DNA of 64,000 nucleotides from Phyllobacterium bourgognense (lineage in GTDB: Bacteria > Pseudomonadota > Alphaproteobacteria > Rhizobiales > Rhizobiaceae), in NCBI RefSeq assembly GCF_003337575.1, contig NZ_QPJM01000002.1, forward strand, positions 467,294 to 531,293, written 5' to 3'. Of this stretch, positions 1-9,415 are shown one piece after another. Numbering within the stretch: the first letter of the stretch is position 1; the number at the start of each line of letters is the position of its first letter. Position numbers and translations under genes: made by a program. The notes beneath the pieces were generated by a model. That model saw only the letters and a program-made list of their open reading frames with translations. It ran no database searches and was not told the origin of the DNA.

Positions 1-57
1 AAGCTCGTCGAGCAGATATGGAAGAGAGACCTCGAAAAATTCGAATACGAATTTTAG
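1..57 (+). CDS. C-terminal end of an unidentified protein (partial)
   Basis: Frame 1 is open from the window edge and ends at TAG 55-57, giving 18 residues that close with KFEYEF. Most of the gene lies outside the window. The tail pattern (basic helix, then D-L-x-x-F-x-Y) loosely resembles the end of some sulfotransferase-like proteins, but 18 residues are too few for an assignment. Confidence 0.35.
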   Translation, partial: KLVEQIWKRDLEKFEYEF

Positions 58-79
58 GGCCTGTTCTATTCACGCTCTG

Positions 80-175
80 ACGGCCTGCAAATGGCGTTTT
101 TCTCCACTCCGGTGCTCACATACCTTAAAGTACGCTGCGCTCCGGTGCTCGAAAACCACCATTTTGGTCGCGTCA
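80..175. repeat. Family B palindromic repeat, copy 1
   Basis: Imperfect palindrome with a direct repeat of CTCCGGTGCTC on both sides of a small central hairpin (TAC-CTTAAA-GTA). Outer arms (AAATGGCGTTTT near 90 and GAAAACCACCATTTT near 151) are roughly complementary. Two further copies lie at 13482-13562 and 32865-32965. It sits between the end of the upstream partial gene and the convergent 3' end of the GGDEF gene, a position where it could also act as a bidirectional transcription end. Confidence 0.75.
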
Positions 176-252
176 TAGCACGAATTTCAACGCCCCTTGA
201 GCGGAGAACCTACAAAGGGAAATCGTTCTGCCAGAGGGAATCTGGTTCAAGA

Positions 253-804
253 CTAGCTGGAACGCCGCTCCGAATATCGGCGATAGACGCCTTTGCCGGC
301 TTTCTTGGCAATATAGAGCGCAGCATCACCGCACCAGAGCAGGCTTTCCGGCGTATCGCCGTCACGCGGTGCGAGGGCTGCTCCAATCGTGACACTGATG
401 GCCACAGGCTCGGGACCGCCGAGATCATAGGGTTGCGACACCGATCCGATAATACGGTCGGCAACGCTGGCGACCTCATTGGATGTCGCCTGCAACAGCA
501 CAATGGCAAATTCATCGCCGCCCATGCGATAGACAACATCATTCTTGCGCAGGCATGATTGCAGACGATCTGCCACAAGTTTTAAAAGACTATCGCCTTC
601 GGCGCGTCCGTATTGATCGTTGAATTTCTTGAAGCCGTCGAGATCAATACAAAGAATAGCAAATTGCAAACGGTCATCGAAGTCACTCTGGGCATAGGAA
701 CCACAAAGACTGTCGAGATGGTCTTCCAGTGCAGCTCTGTCCGCCAGCCCGGTCAGCTCATCCTGGCTTATAGGGAAGTCATTGAATCCCTTGATCTCAA
801 TCAT
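253..804 (-). CDS. GGDEF-domain diguanylate cyclase, sensor-less
   Basis: Predicted to make cyclic di-GMP from two GTP. The 183-residue protein is almost all GGDEF domain: it opens with DELTGLADRAALEDHL near residue 15, has the metal and nucleotide stretch IDLDGFKKFND, and an intact active-site motif MGGDEFAIVL. An RxxD inhibitory site (RKND) stands exactly five residues before GGDEF, as in product-inhibited cyclases. There is no transmembrane segment, PAS or REC domain, so input is either intermolecular or lost; an N-terminal truncation of an older gene cannot be excluded. It is transcribed towards the family B repeat at 80-175. Confidence 0.85.
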   Translation of the reverse strand: MIEIKGFNDFPISQDELTGLADRAALEDHLDSLCGSYAQSDFDDRLQFAILCIDLDGFKKFNDQYGRAEGDSLLKLVADRLQSCLRKNDVVYRMGGDEFAIVLLQATSNEVASVADRIIGSVSQPYDLGGPEPVAISVTIGAALAPRDGDTPESLLWCGDAALYIAKKAGKGVYRRYSERRSS

Positions 805-1146
805 CTGCTTTGCATTCCTACCGTTCGCAGAACGACTCCCATCTGCAAGTATAGAATGACAGGTGCGGCCGATCTATTCAATCCCGGAATAATCCTACGG
901 TTAAAGCAACTATCACAGGGTGGTGCGCGGATGCCTCATCAGGAAATTATCGCAAGCCGGATCAGCGTGCGGCGTTAGTCATTCATTGACGCTGATGGAA
1001 ATTTTTGCCACATCCTCTGATAATTATCGCTTCTGGTCACGGATGGGTAACCATAAAGGCCGTAAGGTCTGTACCTATCGTCAGGAGCATGTCACGCGCT
1101 TGCAAGCGCTTTGCGTTGCGAGTGCCTTGAAGAGAGCTTGTAGACC
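805..1146. other. Intergenic region, divergent promoters expected
   Basis: 342 bp between the divergently transcribed GGDEF gene and the PIMT-like gene. Short open frames here have no family signature. No convincing hairpin or repeat seen; it should hold both promoters. Confidence 0.5.
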
Positions 1147-1803
1147 ATGACGCTGAATTTTGAAGACCTGCGGATCAAGATGGTCGACAATCAGTTGCGC
1201 ACGACTGATGTTACCGACAAACCCTTGCTCCAGGCCTTTCTTGACGTGCCGCGCGAGAAGTTCGTGCCGAGTTTCCGCATGCCTCTCGCTTATATCGACG
1301 ATGACGTCCTGGTTTCGGCTGGCCGTTATCTGATGCAGCCTTCGCCTTTCGCCAAGATGGCACAGCTTGCCAATATTCAGCCGGAAGATGCCGTGCTCGA
1401 TATCGGATGCGCTACCGGCTACTCCTCGGCAGTGCTGTCGCGGGTCGCGCGTTCGGTCGTAGCGGTCGAATGCGACGCCGAACTTGCGGGGCAGGCGGTC
1501 TCGAATCTGGCGAGCCTCGGGTTCGATAACGTCGTCGTGGTGAATGCGCCGCTCGAAGGCGGCTGCGCGTCCGAGGCGCCCTATGATGTAGTGCTAATTG
1601 AGGGTAGCGTTGATCACGTTCCTGCGTCATTATTTGATCAGTTGAAGAACGGGGGACGACTCGTGGTTGTTGAGGGGGCGGGAAACTCTGGAAAATCAAT
1701 GATTTACGTGAAAAATGACGGAATCGTTTCGGGGCGCCGTGCATTCAATTCTGCGGTCAAGGCGCTTCCCGGCTTCGAAAAAATAGCTGAGTTCGAGTTC
1801 TGA
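1147..1803 (+). CDS. Protein-L-isoaspartate O-methyltransferase-like protein
   Basis: 218-residue class I SAM-dependent methyltransferase of the PCMT/PIMT family. The N-terminus (KMVDNQLRTTDVTDKPLL) and FLDVPREKFVP are typical of the family, and motif I reads VLDIGCATGYSSAVLS at about residues 82-97. The usual PIMT motif I is closer to LEIGTGSGY, so this is the divergent rhizobial paralogue and its substrate is uncertain; a second, more canonical copy lies at 25686-26339. It sits just upstream of the TolC gene, an arrangement I know from other Rhizobiales, which suggests co-expression rather than a proven link in function. Confidence 0.85.
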   Translation: MTLNFEDLRIKMVDNQLRTTDVTDKPLLQAFLDVPREKFVPSFRMPLAYIDDDVLVSAGRYLMQPSPFAKMAQLANIQPEDAVLDIGCATGYSSAVLSRVARSVVAVECDAELAGQAVSNLASLGFDNVVVVNAPLEGGCASEAPYDVVLIEGSVDHVPASLFDQLKNGGRLVVVEGAGNSGKSMIYVKNDGIVSGRRAFNSAVKALPGFEKIAEFEF

Positions 1804-1943
1804 AACCCGTTGCATATGAGACAAAAGTGCAACGGTCGGCCACTTTGTTTGCATTTTAGGAATGCCGCTGTGGCCAACCCGGAAATTGACAGCTATCTAA
1901 GGCGCACTGTCGAACCGAATGGTTCGGTCGGAATATTGAGAGA

Positions 1944-3356
1944 ATGAAGGGGTTTATAGTGTTCATAGCGGGCAAGCGATTTTTAACCGCAGCGCTGTTG
2001 TCAGCCACGGTACTAACCTCTACGCCTTCGATGGCTGAGACAATATTCGGGGCAATGGCCAAGGCCTACGAGAGAAACTCCACCGTCAACGCGGACAGGG
2101 CCGGCGTACGCGTCACCGACGAAGGTGTTGCGGTTGCAAAATCGGCATATCGTCCGACCATATCGGGAAACGCCTCCCTGCAGTCGACCTGGACCAAGCT
2201 GGATGAGGCCACCGGGCTGAGCGGACGGCGTTCAGGGCGCAGCGACACCGGGACGTTCGGCATCAGCGTCAACCAGCTGTTGTTTGACGGGTTCACCACA
2301 AAGAACAACGTTGCTTCGGCGAAAACACAGGTGCTGGCAGCGCGCGAAAACCTGCGCAACAGTGAACAGAACACTCTGTTTCAGGCCGCACAAGCCTTCA
2401 TGGACGTCTACCTCACCCGACAGATTGTCATCTTGCGGCAGAAAAACCTCGAGTTCCTCGACGAACAGTTGCGCGCAGCGCGCGCACGTTTCGACGTGGG
2501 CGAGGGAACGCGCACGGACGTTGCACAAGCCGAAGCTTCCAAGGCCTCTGCCATCGCCACGCTAGCTGCGGCGAAATCCGACGAAAAGAACGCCGAAGCC
2601 GTGTATATCCAGATTGTCGGAGCGGAGCCTGGCCGTCTTACGGCCGCGTCTATGGCATCGAAATCGCTGCCGAGATCAATGGATCAGGCATTCAGCATCG
2701 CCGCCAATAATCATCCGGCGATCCTGGCTACGCAATATGCGGTCGATGCAGCCGGATACAATGTGAAGGCGCAGGAAGGTCAGCTCCTGCCGCAGATCGG
2801 TCTTGTAGGATCGGTTACACGCGACGAGATTTTCTCGCCTGGCCTGAGCACCACCACCACGGATTCGACACAGGCCTCTGCCGGCATCCAGATGACGATC
2901 CCGATCTATAGCGGCGGCAGGACATCGGCGCTGGTTCGCCAGTCCAAGGAAACGTTGGGACAGCGGCGTATCGAAGTCGATGTACAGCGCGACGCAGTCC
3001 GTCAGGCGATCGCCAACGGCTATTCGACCATGGAATCGGCGAAAGCGCAGATCGTTGCACAAAGGTCGGTGGTTGCGGCGGCGGAGCTCGCCTTGAACGG
3101 CGTCATCGAAGAACGCAAGGTGGGGCAACGCACGACACTCGACGTGTTGAATGCCCAAGCTGATGTGTTGACCGGACAGGTCAGCCTCGCGCAGGCCGAA
3201 CGTGACAGTGTCGTGGCGAGCTACGCTGTCCTCCTCGCCGTAGGTCGCCTAAACCCGGGCCAAATCGGCTTGCAGGTCGCGGAATACCGTCCTGAAGAGC
3301 ATTACGACGCTGTGAAGGACAAATGGATCGGCCTGCGTACGCCCGACGGCCGCTGA
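1944..3356 (+). CDS. tolC: TolC family outer membrane channel protein
   Basis: 470-residue outer membrane factor for type I secretion and RND efflux. It starts with a signal peptide (KRFLTAALLSATVLTSTPSMA, cleavage before ETIFGA) followed by two related halves rich in long helices (for example QAFMDVYLTRQIVILRQKNLEFLDEQL and the second-half repeat ending ERKVGQRTTLDVLNAQADVLTGQ), the latter being the family's best-known signature. It forms the trimeric exit duct for pumps such as the RND system at 49419-53764 and probably other exporters. The ATG at 1944 lies about 140 bp after the methyltransferase, so it may have its own promoter. Homologues include BepC of Brucella. Confidence 0.93.
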   Translation: MKGFIVFIAGKRFLTAALLSATVLTSTPSMAETIFGAMAKAYERNSTVNADRAGVRVTDEGVAVAKSAYRPTISGNASLQSTWTKLDEATGLSGRRSGRSDTGTFGISVNQLLFDGFTTKNNVASAKTQVLAARENLRNSEQNTLFQAAQAFMDVYLTRQIVILRQKNLEFLDEQLRAARARFDVGEGTRTDVAQAEASKASAIATLAAAKSDEKNAEAVYIQIVGAEPGRLTAASMASKSLPRSMDQAFSIAANNHPAILATQYAVDAAGYNVKAQEGQLLPQIGLVGSVTRDEIFSPGLSTTTTDSTQASAGIQMTIPIYSGGRTSALVRQSKETLGQRRIEVDVQRDAVRQAIANGYSTMESAKAQIVAQRSVVAAAELALNGVIEERKVGQRTTLDVLNAQADVLTGQVSLAQAERDSVVASYAVLLAVGRLNPGQIGLQVAEYRPEEHYDAVKDKWIGLRTPDGR

Positions 3357-3559
3357 TCATCACGTCATTCGACCAGGAATAATCTTTGCCGTCAGGTCAG
3401 ACCTGGCGGCAAATTTGCTTTTCGGGGCCTGTTTTCAGAAAAGTCTGTGGGTTAGCCCCAAACAATCCTCGCGGGGATTCTCAAACACAATGCAAGCCTC
3501 TACACTGGATACAGATTCGTTGCAGCGCAATGAAACAAGATGTAGTGGGCAAAAGTATC

Positions 3560-4363
3560 ATGGCACAATCATCCAGCGTCGCCCGGGAACCCTCCATGGA
3601 GGAGATTCTCGCATCGATCCGCCGTATCATCGAGGAGAGCGATACGGGCCGGCCGGACGAAGGCGCGCCTCAGCCGGTCAACTCCGATGAGCCGCCACGT
3701 GCTACCGTTCCAGAGCCTCAGCCTACGGCGCAGTTGAGCGAAGAAGCCGAGCTTTCGCCGCGCGAAGGTATCGCCGTCACGCCACCCGCAGCCCGGTCCT
3801 ATGAGACCGCATTGGGACGCCCAACGTCGCCGCCGCAATCGAAGATTGCCGAGCAGGAATCTGCGCGGTCAGCACCTGCGGCTGAGAGTCGGAAATTGCC
3901 AACAACTCCCGCTGGACCGCAGACAAATCCAGTCGAAGATACCGTCACGCCAGCCGCAGATATTCCGGAGGGTTTTCTGGCGCCAGAAGCAACCCCGGAA
4001 CCGGCGCCAGAACAGGAGTTCATTGCTGAACCTGTCGAGGTTGCGAGCGAAATCGATTTCGCGGAACCGGACGAGCCCAAGGCGACCGAACCGTCAGTCG
4101 AGAGCGCAGATGACGGAGTGTCGCTCGATCTGCAGCGCGCTCTTGAGCCGATCCTGTCCGAGACCGCCGAACGTCAGGTCAGCGCCGCGTTTGACGATCT
4201 CTCATTCGCGGTCAGGAGCGAACAGCGGCGCTCATTCGACGAGATCGCGCAGGAAATCATGCGGCCTCTGCTGCAGGACTGGCTCGACAACAATTTGCCG
4301 ACACTGGTTGAACGCCTCGTGCGCGAAGAGATCGAACGCGTGGCGCGCGGCGGCAGGCGGTAA
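3560..4363 (+). CDS. popZ: Polar organising protein PopZ (DUF2497)
   Basis: 267 residues from ATG 3560; the frame is open further upstream but MAQSSSVAREPSMEEILASI is the conserved family start. The N-terminal helix (EPSMEEILASIRRIIEES) binds client proteins, the long middle is proline- and glutamate-rich and probably disordered, and the C-terminal helices (LQRALEPILSETAERQV, then RPLLQDWLDNNLPTLVERLV) mediate oligomerisation. In Caulobacter PopZ forms the pole matrix that anchors ParB-parS; in polar-growing Rhizobiales it marks the growing pole. Position just before valS is common in the order. An in-frame ATG at 3530 is an alternative start. Confidence 0.92.
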   Translation: MAQSSSVAREPSMEEILASIRRIIEESDTGRPDEGAPQPVNSDEPPRATVPEPQPTAQLSEEAELSPREGIAVTPPAARSYETALGRPTSPPQSKIAEQESARSAPAAESRKLPTTPAGPQTNPVEDTVTPAADIPEGFLAPEATPEPAPEQEFIAEPVEVASEIDFAEPDEPKATEPSVESADDGVSLDLQRALEPILSETAERQVSAAFDDLSFAVRSEQRRSFDEIAQEIMRPLLQDWLDNNLPTLVERLVREEIERVARGGRR

Positions 4364-4397
4364 GCCAACCCGCGCGCATTCGCCTGGCTAGTTGCGC

Positions 4398-4739
4398 TCA
4401 GCGGCCCTGGATTACTTTGAGCATATTGGGAGTGAGATTCCCCTTGTAGACAGAATTGATGTCTTCGCGGGTCATTTTCCCGCTCGCCACTCCCTGTGCA
4501 AGCCGTCTGCAAAAGGTTTTGGGCATGTTTGCAACCGACGTGCCCGCCAGTGTAGCGAAGGTCTGACGGCGCTCCGGTGACATGTCACCCATCGTTGTCG
4601 AGCAGCTTGCAATTTCGGCCCTCTGCTGGACAGGGTTTTTCATGGTCGTCTGTAGCTGAGCATAGCGGTTTTCGGACATGGTACATCCCGCAAGCACGAG
4701 CGATACGAGACATGATACAACCAGATTGAATGTTTTCAC
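4398..4739 (-). CDS. Small lipoprotein of unknown function
   Basis: 113 residues with a clear lipoprotein signal peptide (SCLVSLVLAGC, lipid-bearing Cys at residue 19). The mature part is short, helical and contains two further cysteines (ASCSTTMGDM and KTFCRRLAQG), which could form a disulfide. It looks like a small conserved rhizobial family but I do not recognise a named domain. It is convergent with popZ (35 bp apart) and divergent from valS, so it is expected to be monocistronic. Confidence 0.72.
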   Translation of the reverse strand: MKTFNLVVSCLVSLVLAGCTMSENRYAQLQTTMKNPVQQRAEIASCSTTMGDMSPERRQTFATLAGTSVANMPKTFCRRLAQGVASGKMTREDINSVYKGNLTPNMLKVIQGR

Positions 4740-4906
4740 TTAGATCCCCCAAAGATGCGCCACTGTTGCGCGGCTCATTGGTCGAGCGTCCATCGTGATT
4801 CGTCAAGCCGTTGCGGTCGCATTCAGCACGTCAGCATTGACTTATCTCCGGCCATTGGGTTTACACCGTAACCAATCCCCTTTCCGCAAATGACGGACAC
4901 TTTCGC

Positions 4907-7693
4907 ATGCTTGAGAAGACGTATGATGCCGCGGCCGTAGAGCCTGAAATCGCAAAACGCTGGGACGAGGCCGGCGCCTTCAAGGCCGGGGCCGGTTCCA
5001 AGCCGGGCGCCGAGGCATTTTCCATCGTCATACCGCCGCCAAATGTGACTGGTTCACTGCATATGGGCCATGCGCTCAACAACACGGTCCAGGATATAAT
5101 GGTGCGTTTCGAACGCATGCGCGGCAAGAACGTGCTTTGGCAGCCGGGCATGGACCATGCCGGCATTGCCACACAGATGGTTGTCGAGCGGCAGTTGATG
5201 GAGCGGCAACAGCCGGGCCGCCGGGAAATGGGCCGGGAAAAATTTGTCGAACGGGTGTGGGAATGGAAGTCGGAATCCGGCGGCATCATTGCCGGCCAGC
5301 TCAGGCGCCTTGGCGCATCGTGCGATTGGTCGCGTGAACGCTTCACCATGGATGAAGGCTTGTCGAAAGCCGTGCTTGAGGTTTTCGTCACACTCTACAA
5401 GCAGGGCCTGATCTATAAAGACAAGCGGCTGGTCAATTGGGATCCGAAGCTTCTGACTGCGATTTCCGACATAGAAGTCGAGTCGCGCGAAATCAAAGGC
5501 CATCTATGGCATTTCCGTTATCCGCTCGAGAACGTCGCGTTCGACCCGGAAAACCCGCATACCTTTATCGTAGTCGCAACGACGCGTCCCGAAACCATGC
5601 TAGGCGATACAGGTGTTGCGGTTAATCCCGATGACGCGCGCTATCATGCGTTGGTCGGTAACAATGTGGTCCTGCCGCTGGTCGGGCGTCATATTCCGAT
5701 CGTTGCCGACGATTATGCCGATCCGGAAGCGGGTTCCGGTGCGGTCAAGATAACGCCGGCGCATGATTTCAACGACTTCGAAGTCGGCAAACGCAACGAT
5801 TTGCGCCAGATCAATATCCTGCACACGGATGCCTCAATTTTCCTCAAGGAAAACAATGAGTTTTTCGAAGACCTTGAGAAATCGAGTCTTCTCGACCAGC
5901 TGGTTCATGCCCTTGATGGCAAGGATCGGTTTGTGGCGCGCAAGCTGATCGTCAGCATGATGGACGAGCGCGGCTACCTCGAAAAAGTCGAGGATCATAC
6001 GCATTCGGTTCCGCACGGCGATCGCGGCGATGTGCCTATCGAGCCCTATCTTACCGATCAGTGGTATGTGAATGCGGGCGAACTTGCCAAGCCGGCGATT
6101 GCCAGCGTGCGCGAGGGCCGCACCAACTTCGTGCCCAAAAACTGGGAAAAAACCTATTTCGAATGGATGGAAAACATCCAGCCCTGGGCTATTTCGCGGC
6201 AGCTCTGGTGGGGTCATCAAATCCCGGCCTGGTATGGACCCGATGGACAGGTGTTCGTGGAACGCACGGAAGCAGAAGCACTCGACGCTGCCGTCCAGCA
6301 TTATCTGGCGCATGAAGGGCCGATGAAGGCTCACGTTCAGAACCTTCTGGAAAACCTCAGGCCAGGTGAAATCCTGACCCGTGACGAGGATGTGCTCGAC
6401 ACCTGGTTTTCTTCGGCGCTCTGGCCTTTCTCGACACTTGGCTGGCCGGACAAAACTCCCGAACTTGCGACCTATTATCCGACAAGCGTTCTCGTCAGCG
6501 GCTTTGACATCATCTTCTTCTGGGTCGCCCGGATGATGATGATGGGCCTGCATTTCATGGGCGAGGAGCCGTTCCACACGGTCTATATGCATGCTCTGGT
6601 TCGCGACAAGAACGGCGCGAAGATGTCGAAGTCGAAAGGCAACGTCATCGACCCGCTGGAACTGATCGACGAATATGGCGCGGATGCGCTGCGTTTCACA
6701 CTTGCCATCATGGCGGCGCAGGGGCGCGATGTTAAGCTCGATCCGAGCCGCATTGCCGGTTACCGCAACTTCGGCACCAAGCTGTGGAATTCGACACGTT
6801 TTGCCGAAATGAACGGTGTTGCCCGCGATCCCTCGTTCCGTCCGGAAAATGCCAAGCTCAACGTCAATCGGTGGATCCTGACCGAACTCACCAATGCCGT
6901 ACGCGATGTCACGGATGGTATTGCCAGCTACCGCTTCAACGAGGCGGCAAGTGCGGCGTATCGCTTCGTCTGGAACCAGTTCTGCGACTGGTACATCGAG
7001 CTGTTGAAGCCGGTGTTCAACGGCGAGGATGCGGAAGCCAAGGCAGAGGCGCAGGCCTGCGCGGCCCATGTGCTCGACGAGATTTACAAGCTGCTGCATC
7101 CGTTCATGCCGTTCATGACGGAAGAGCTTTGGGCGCTTACAGCGGGCGAGGGCAAAAGCCGTGAGACGTTGCTGTGCCATGCAGGCTGGCCGGATCCGGA
7201 TTTCGTCGACGCCGAGGCGGCGGCTGACATCAACTGGCTGATCGACCTGGTTACCGGTATTCGCTCGGTCCGTGCCGAGATGAATGTCCCGGCATCGGCG
7301 GTTGCGCCGCTCGTCATCATCGGCGCCAATGGAGTGACGAAGGAACGCTTGCAGCGCCACGATGCTTCGATCAAATGGCGCGCACGCGTCGAGACGATTA
7401 CCCTTGCAGACGACGCGCCAAAGGGCTCGGCGCAATTCGTTATCGGCGAGGCGACGGCTTCACTGCCGCTCGGCAGCCTGATCGACGTCAATGCGGAAAT
7501 CGCGCGTCTGACCAAGGAATCCGGCAAGATTTCCGATGAGAGCGACAAGATCAGCAAAAAGCTCGGCAACGAGAAATTCGTCGCCAATGCCAAACCGGAA
7601 ATCGTGGAAGCGGAACGCGAACGCTTGGCTGAACTACGGGCAGCTGCAGAGAAAATCGAAATTGCGATCCGCAGGGTTCGCGAAGCGGGCTAG
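4907..7693 (+). CDS. valS: Valyl-tRNA synthetase
   Basis: 928 residues, full length for bacterial ValRS. Class Ia features in order: HIGH-type motif in PPNVTGSLHMGHALNN near residues 45-60, the CP1 editing domain (TTRPETMLGDTGVAVNP, residues about 225-240), KMSKS in KMSKSKGNVIDPL near residue 573, the anticodon-binding domain, and a C-terminal coiled coil rich in K and E (about residues 860-925) that contacts the tRNA. It charges tRNA-Val with valine and edits threonine. The gene stands alone between the lipoprotein gene and the FadL gene; a GC-rich hairpin follows its stop. Confidence 0.97.
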   Translation: MLEKTYDAAAVEPEIAKRWDEAGAFKAGAGSKPGAEAFSIVIPPPNVTGSLHMGHALNNTVQDIMVRFERMRGKNVLWQPGMDHAGIATQMVVERQLMERQQPGRREMGREKFVERVWEWKSESGGIIAGQLRRLGASCDWSRERFTMDEGLSKAVLEVFVTLYKQGLIYKDKRLVNWDPKLLTAISDIEVESREIKGHLWHFRYPLENVAFDPENPHTFIVVATTRPETMLGDTGVAVNPDDARYHALVGNNVVLPLVGRHIPIVADDYADPEAGSGAVKITPAHDFNDFEVGKRNDLRQINILHTDASIFLKENNEFFEDLEKSSLLDQLVHALDGKDRFVARKLIVSMMDERGYLEKVEDHTHSVPHGDRGDVPIEPYLTDQWYVNAGELAKPAIASVREGRTNFVPKNWEKTYFEWMENIQPWAISRQLWWGHQIPAWYGPDGQVFVERTEAEALDAAVQHYLAHEGPMKAHVQNLLENLRPGEILTRDEDVLDTWFSSALWPFSTLGWPDKTPELATYYPTSVLVSGFDIIFFWVARMMMMGLHFMGEEPFHTVYMHALVRDKNGAKMSKSKGNVIDPLELIDEYGADALRFTLAIMAAQGRDVKLDPSRIAGYRNFGTKLWNSTRFAEMNGVARDPSFRPENAKLNVNRWILTELTNAVRDVTDGIASYRFNEAASAAYRFVWNQFCDWYIELLKPVFNGEDAEAKAEAQACAAHVLDEIYKLLHPFMPFMTEELWALTAGEGKSRETLLCHAGWPDPDFVDAEAAADINWLIDLVTGIRSVRAEMNVPASAVAPLVIIGANGVTKERLQRHDASIKWRARVETITLADDAPKGSAQFVIGEATASLPLGSLIDVNAEIARLTKESGKISDESDKISKKLGNEKFVANAKPEIVEAERERLAELRAAAEKIEIAIRRVREAG

Positions 7694-7700
7694 GTGCCTG

Positions 7701-7725
7701 GCGCGCCGGAGCGAATCCGGCGCGC
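7701..7725 (+). terminator. Hairpin after valS
   Basis: Perfect 10-bp stem (GCGCGCCGGA, loop GCGAA, complementary arm) eight bases after the valS stop. There is no T-run directly behind it, only TTTT 11 bases later, so it is either a weak terminator or an RNA 3'-end stabiliser. Confidence 0.55.
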
Positions 7726-8078
7726 GTCCAACGGGTTTTCCCGCCTCTGAAAGACCGTAACTTCCCCAATTCAGCCCGGCAAAAGCCCCAATTCCGTCAT
7801 TTTTGGCCGCCGTTGCATTTGAGCAACAAGAGGGTTTTTCGGTCGAAAATCCATCGATTTGGTCGCTAATCATTTCGGATTAGCGGCAAATACGCAAAAT
7901 TTTGGCCGCGTGCTTGCGATTTTGCGGCTTTTTCCGGTGTTGGAGTGTTCAATACACAAAACCAGTGATTTTCTGGTGATTGCGTGCACGCCGCGATTTG
8001 TTAGGTATTACGTATTGGTAACAATTTTCCTGAACTGTGTGGGGATCAGGAAGTTTTTAAGGCTTCGGGAGGGACTTA
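7726..8078. other. Leader region of the FadL-type gene
   Basis: About 350 bp without a gene. It holds a small palindrome near 7863-7885 (CGCTAAT-CATTTCGG-ATTAGCG) and recurring TTTTGGCCGC or TTTTGCGGC motifs at about 7799, 7898 and 7919. A purine-rich ribosome site (GGGAGGGA) precedes the ATG at 8079. The AT-rich stretch at about 7990-8030 is the likely promoter area. Confidence 0.45.
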
Positions 8079-9368
8079 ATGTCTAAGGCTATTTCAACGA
8101 TTTTGGGTGGGGCGTTGCTTTTGACAAGCGTGGCTTCTGCTGCACAGGCCGGGGGGCTGGAGCGCAACGGCTACAATTGGGACCTGCTTTTCGATCAGGA
8201 CCGTTTTGCTTCGGAAGCCGGTGTGATCTATGTCATGCCGGATCGCAAGATCAAGAATGCCGTTGATACAGACCCGAGGGACGGTCTGGGGGCAAACGGT
8301 ATCGGTGGCGGCTCCACATCGACACACGAGACCCCGAACTATACGGTTCCGCGCTTCGGCGCAAAGGTTGGCCTCACACCCGACGCCGATTGCCTGGCCT
8401 CCTACAGCCAGCCATGGGGCGTCCATACCAATCCCGGTGCGGATTGGGTCGGCGCAAACCAGAACATCGAGACCGACATCAGGAGCAATGATTACGGACT
8501 GACGTGTTCGTACAAGTTTGATGTTGGCAAGGGTCAGCTCCGTGCAATTGGTGGTGTTTCCTACCAGGCAATTTCAGGCTACAAAAACCGTCTGGTCGTG
8601 GGGCCGGCAGCCTTCGGGCCGGCAGCTGCATTGTTCGATGGTCAAGGCAAGCTTGACCTCGAGGCGGACGGCGTCGGCTGGCGCATTGGTGCTGCTTACG
8701 AAATTCCGGAAATCGCGTTTCGTGCCAGCTTGATCTACAACGCCGAGATCGACCTTGGCCAGATCAATGGTACTGTCGACCTGACCGGGCTGCCGCCAAT
8801 GTCTACGGGGCGCCTGGCACCCTTTGCGAACCGTATCACGGACGTTTACGGCACTGCTACCATGCCGCAGTCGCTCGAATTCAAGCTGCAGACCGGCATC
8901 GCACCTGACTGGCTGGCATTCGGTTCGGTCAAATGGGTAGACTGGAGCGTTCTCAACGTCGTCTCGTTCTGCCCGACGTCGACCAAGGGCATTGTCAGTT
9001 GCGGCCCGACATCGCCAGTTCTGCTGACAACACTCGATCTCATGTTCCAGGATGGCTGGACGGTCGCTGCCGGTATCGGCCACAAATTCAATGAGCAATG
9101 GAGTGGATCGGCGCAGCTTAGCTGGGACCGCGGCACTTCGACGGGTTTGACCACACAGACGGATACCTACCTGCTTTCCGGCGGTGTCTCTTACGCTCCC
9201 AGCAAGAATGTCGAACTGCGTTTGGGTGGAGCTGTTGGCATGCTGACAGCTGGTTCCTATGGCCCGACGTCTTGCCCCAAGACCGGCGGCTGCGGCAACG
9301 ACGTGACCTATGATTTCGGCGACGATTTCGTTGGCGCGTTATCGCTTTCAGGTAAAGTCAAGTTCTAA
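8079..9368 (+). CDS. FadL/OmpP1/TodX-type outer membrane transporter
   Basis: 429-residue outer membrane beta-barrel for hydrophobic substrates such as long-chain fatty acids. A signal peptide (LGGALLLTSVASAAQA) is cleaved before GGLERNGYNWD; family members start their mature part with a short helical plug containing such a G-x-x-R-x-G stretch. The C-terminus ends in alternating polar and hydrophobic strands and a terminal phenylalanine (SGKVKF), the usual signal for BAM-dependent assembly. Two Cys pairs (FCPTSTKGIVSCGP and SCPKTGGCGND) may give loop disulfides. It is monocistronic, with its own leader and a strong terminator. Confidence 0.88.
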   Translation: MSKAISTILGGALLLTSVASAAQAGGLERNGYNWDLLFDQDRFASEAGVIYVMPDRKIKNAVDTDPRDGLGANGIGGGSTSTHETPNYTVPRFGAKVGLTPDADCLASYSQPWGVHTNPGADWVGANQNIETDIRSNDYGLTCSYKFDVGKGQLRAIGGVSYQAISGYKNRLVVGPAAFGPAAALFDGQGKLDLEADGVGWRIGAAYEIPEIAFRASLIYNAEIDLGQINGTVDLTGLPPMSTGRLAPFANRITDVYGTATMPQSLEFKLQTGIAPDWLAFGSVKWVDWSVLNVVSFCPTSTKGIVSCGPTSPVLLTTLDLMFQDGWTVAAGIGHKFNEQWSGSAQLSWDRGTSTGLTTQTDTYLLSGGVSYAPSKNVELRLGGAVGMLTAGSYGPTSCPKTGGCGNDVTYDFGDDFVGALSLSGKVKF

Positions 9369-9389
9369 ACCAAATGGTGAAAATTGAAG

Positions 9390-9415
9390 AAGCCCGGCCA
9401 AGCGCCGGGCTTTTC
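9390..9415 (+). terminator. Rho-independent terminator of the FadL-type gene
   Basis: GC-rich stem (AGCCCGGC, loop CAAGC, GCCGGGCT) followed by TTTT, 22 bases after the stop codon. Confidence 0.85.

Noticed and set aside
5834..7435. 533-codon open frame antisense to valS
   Set aside because: Full overlap with valS, no family signature, composition follows the GC-rich codon pattern of the sense gene.
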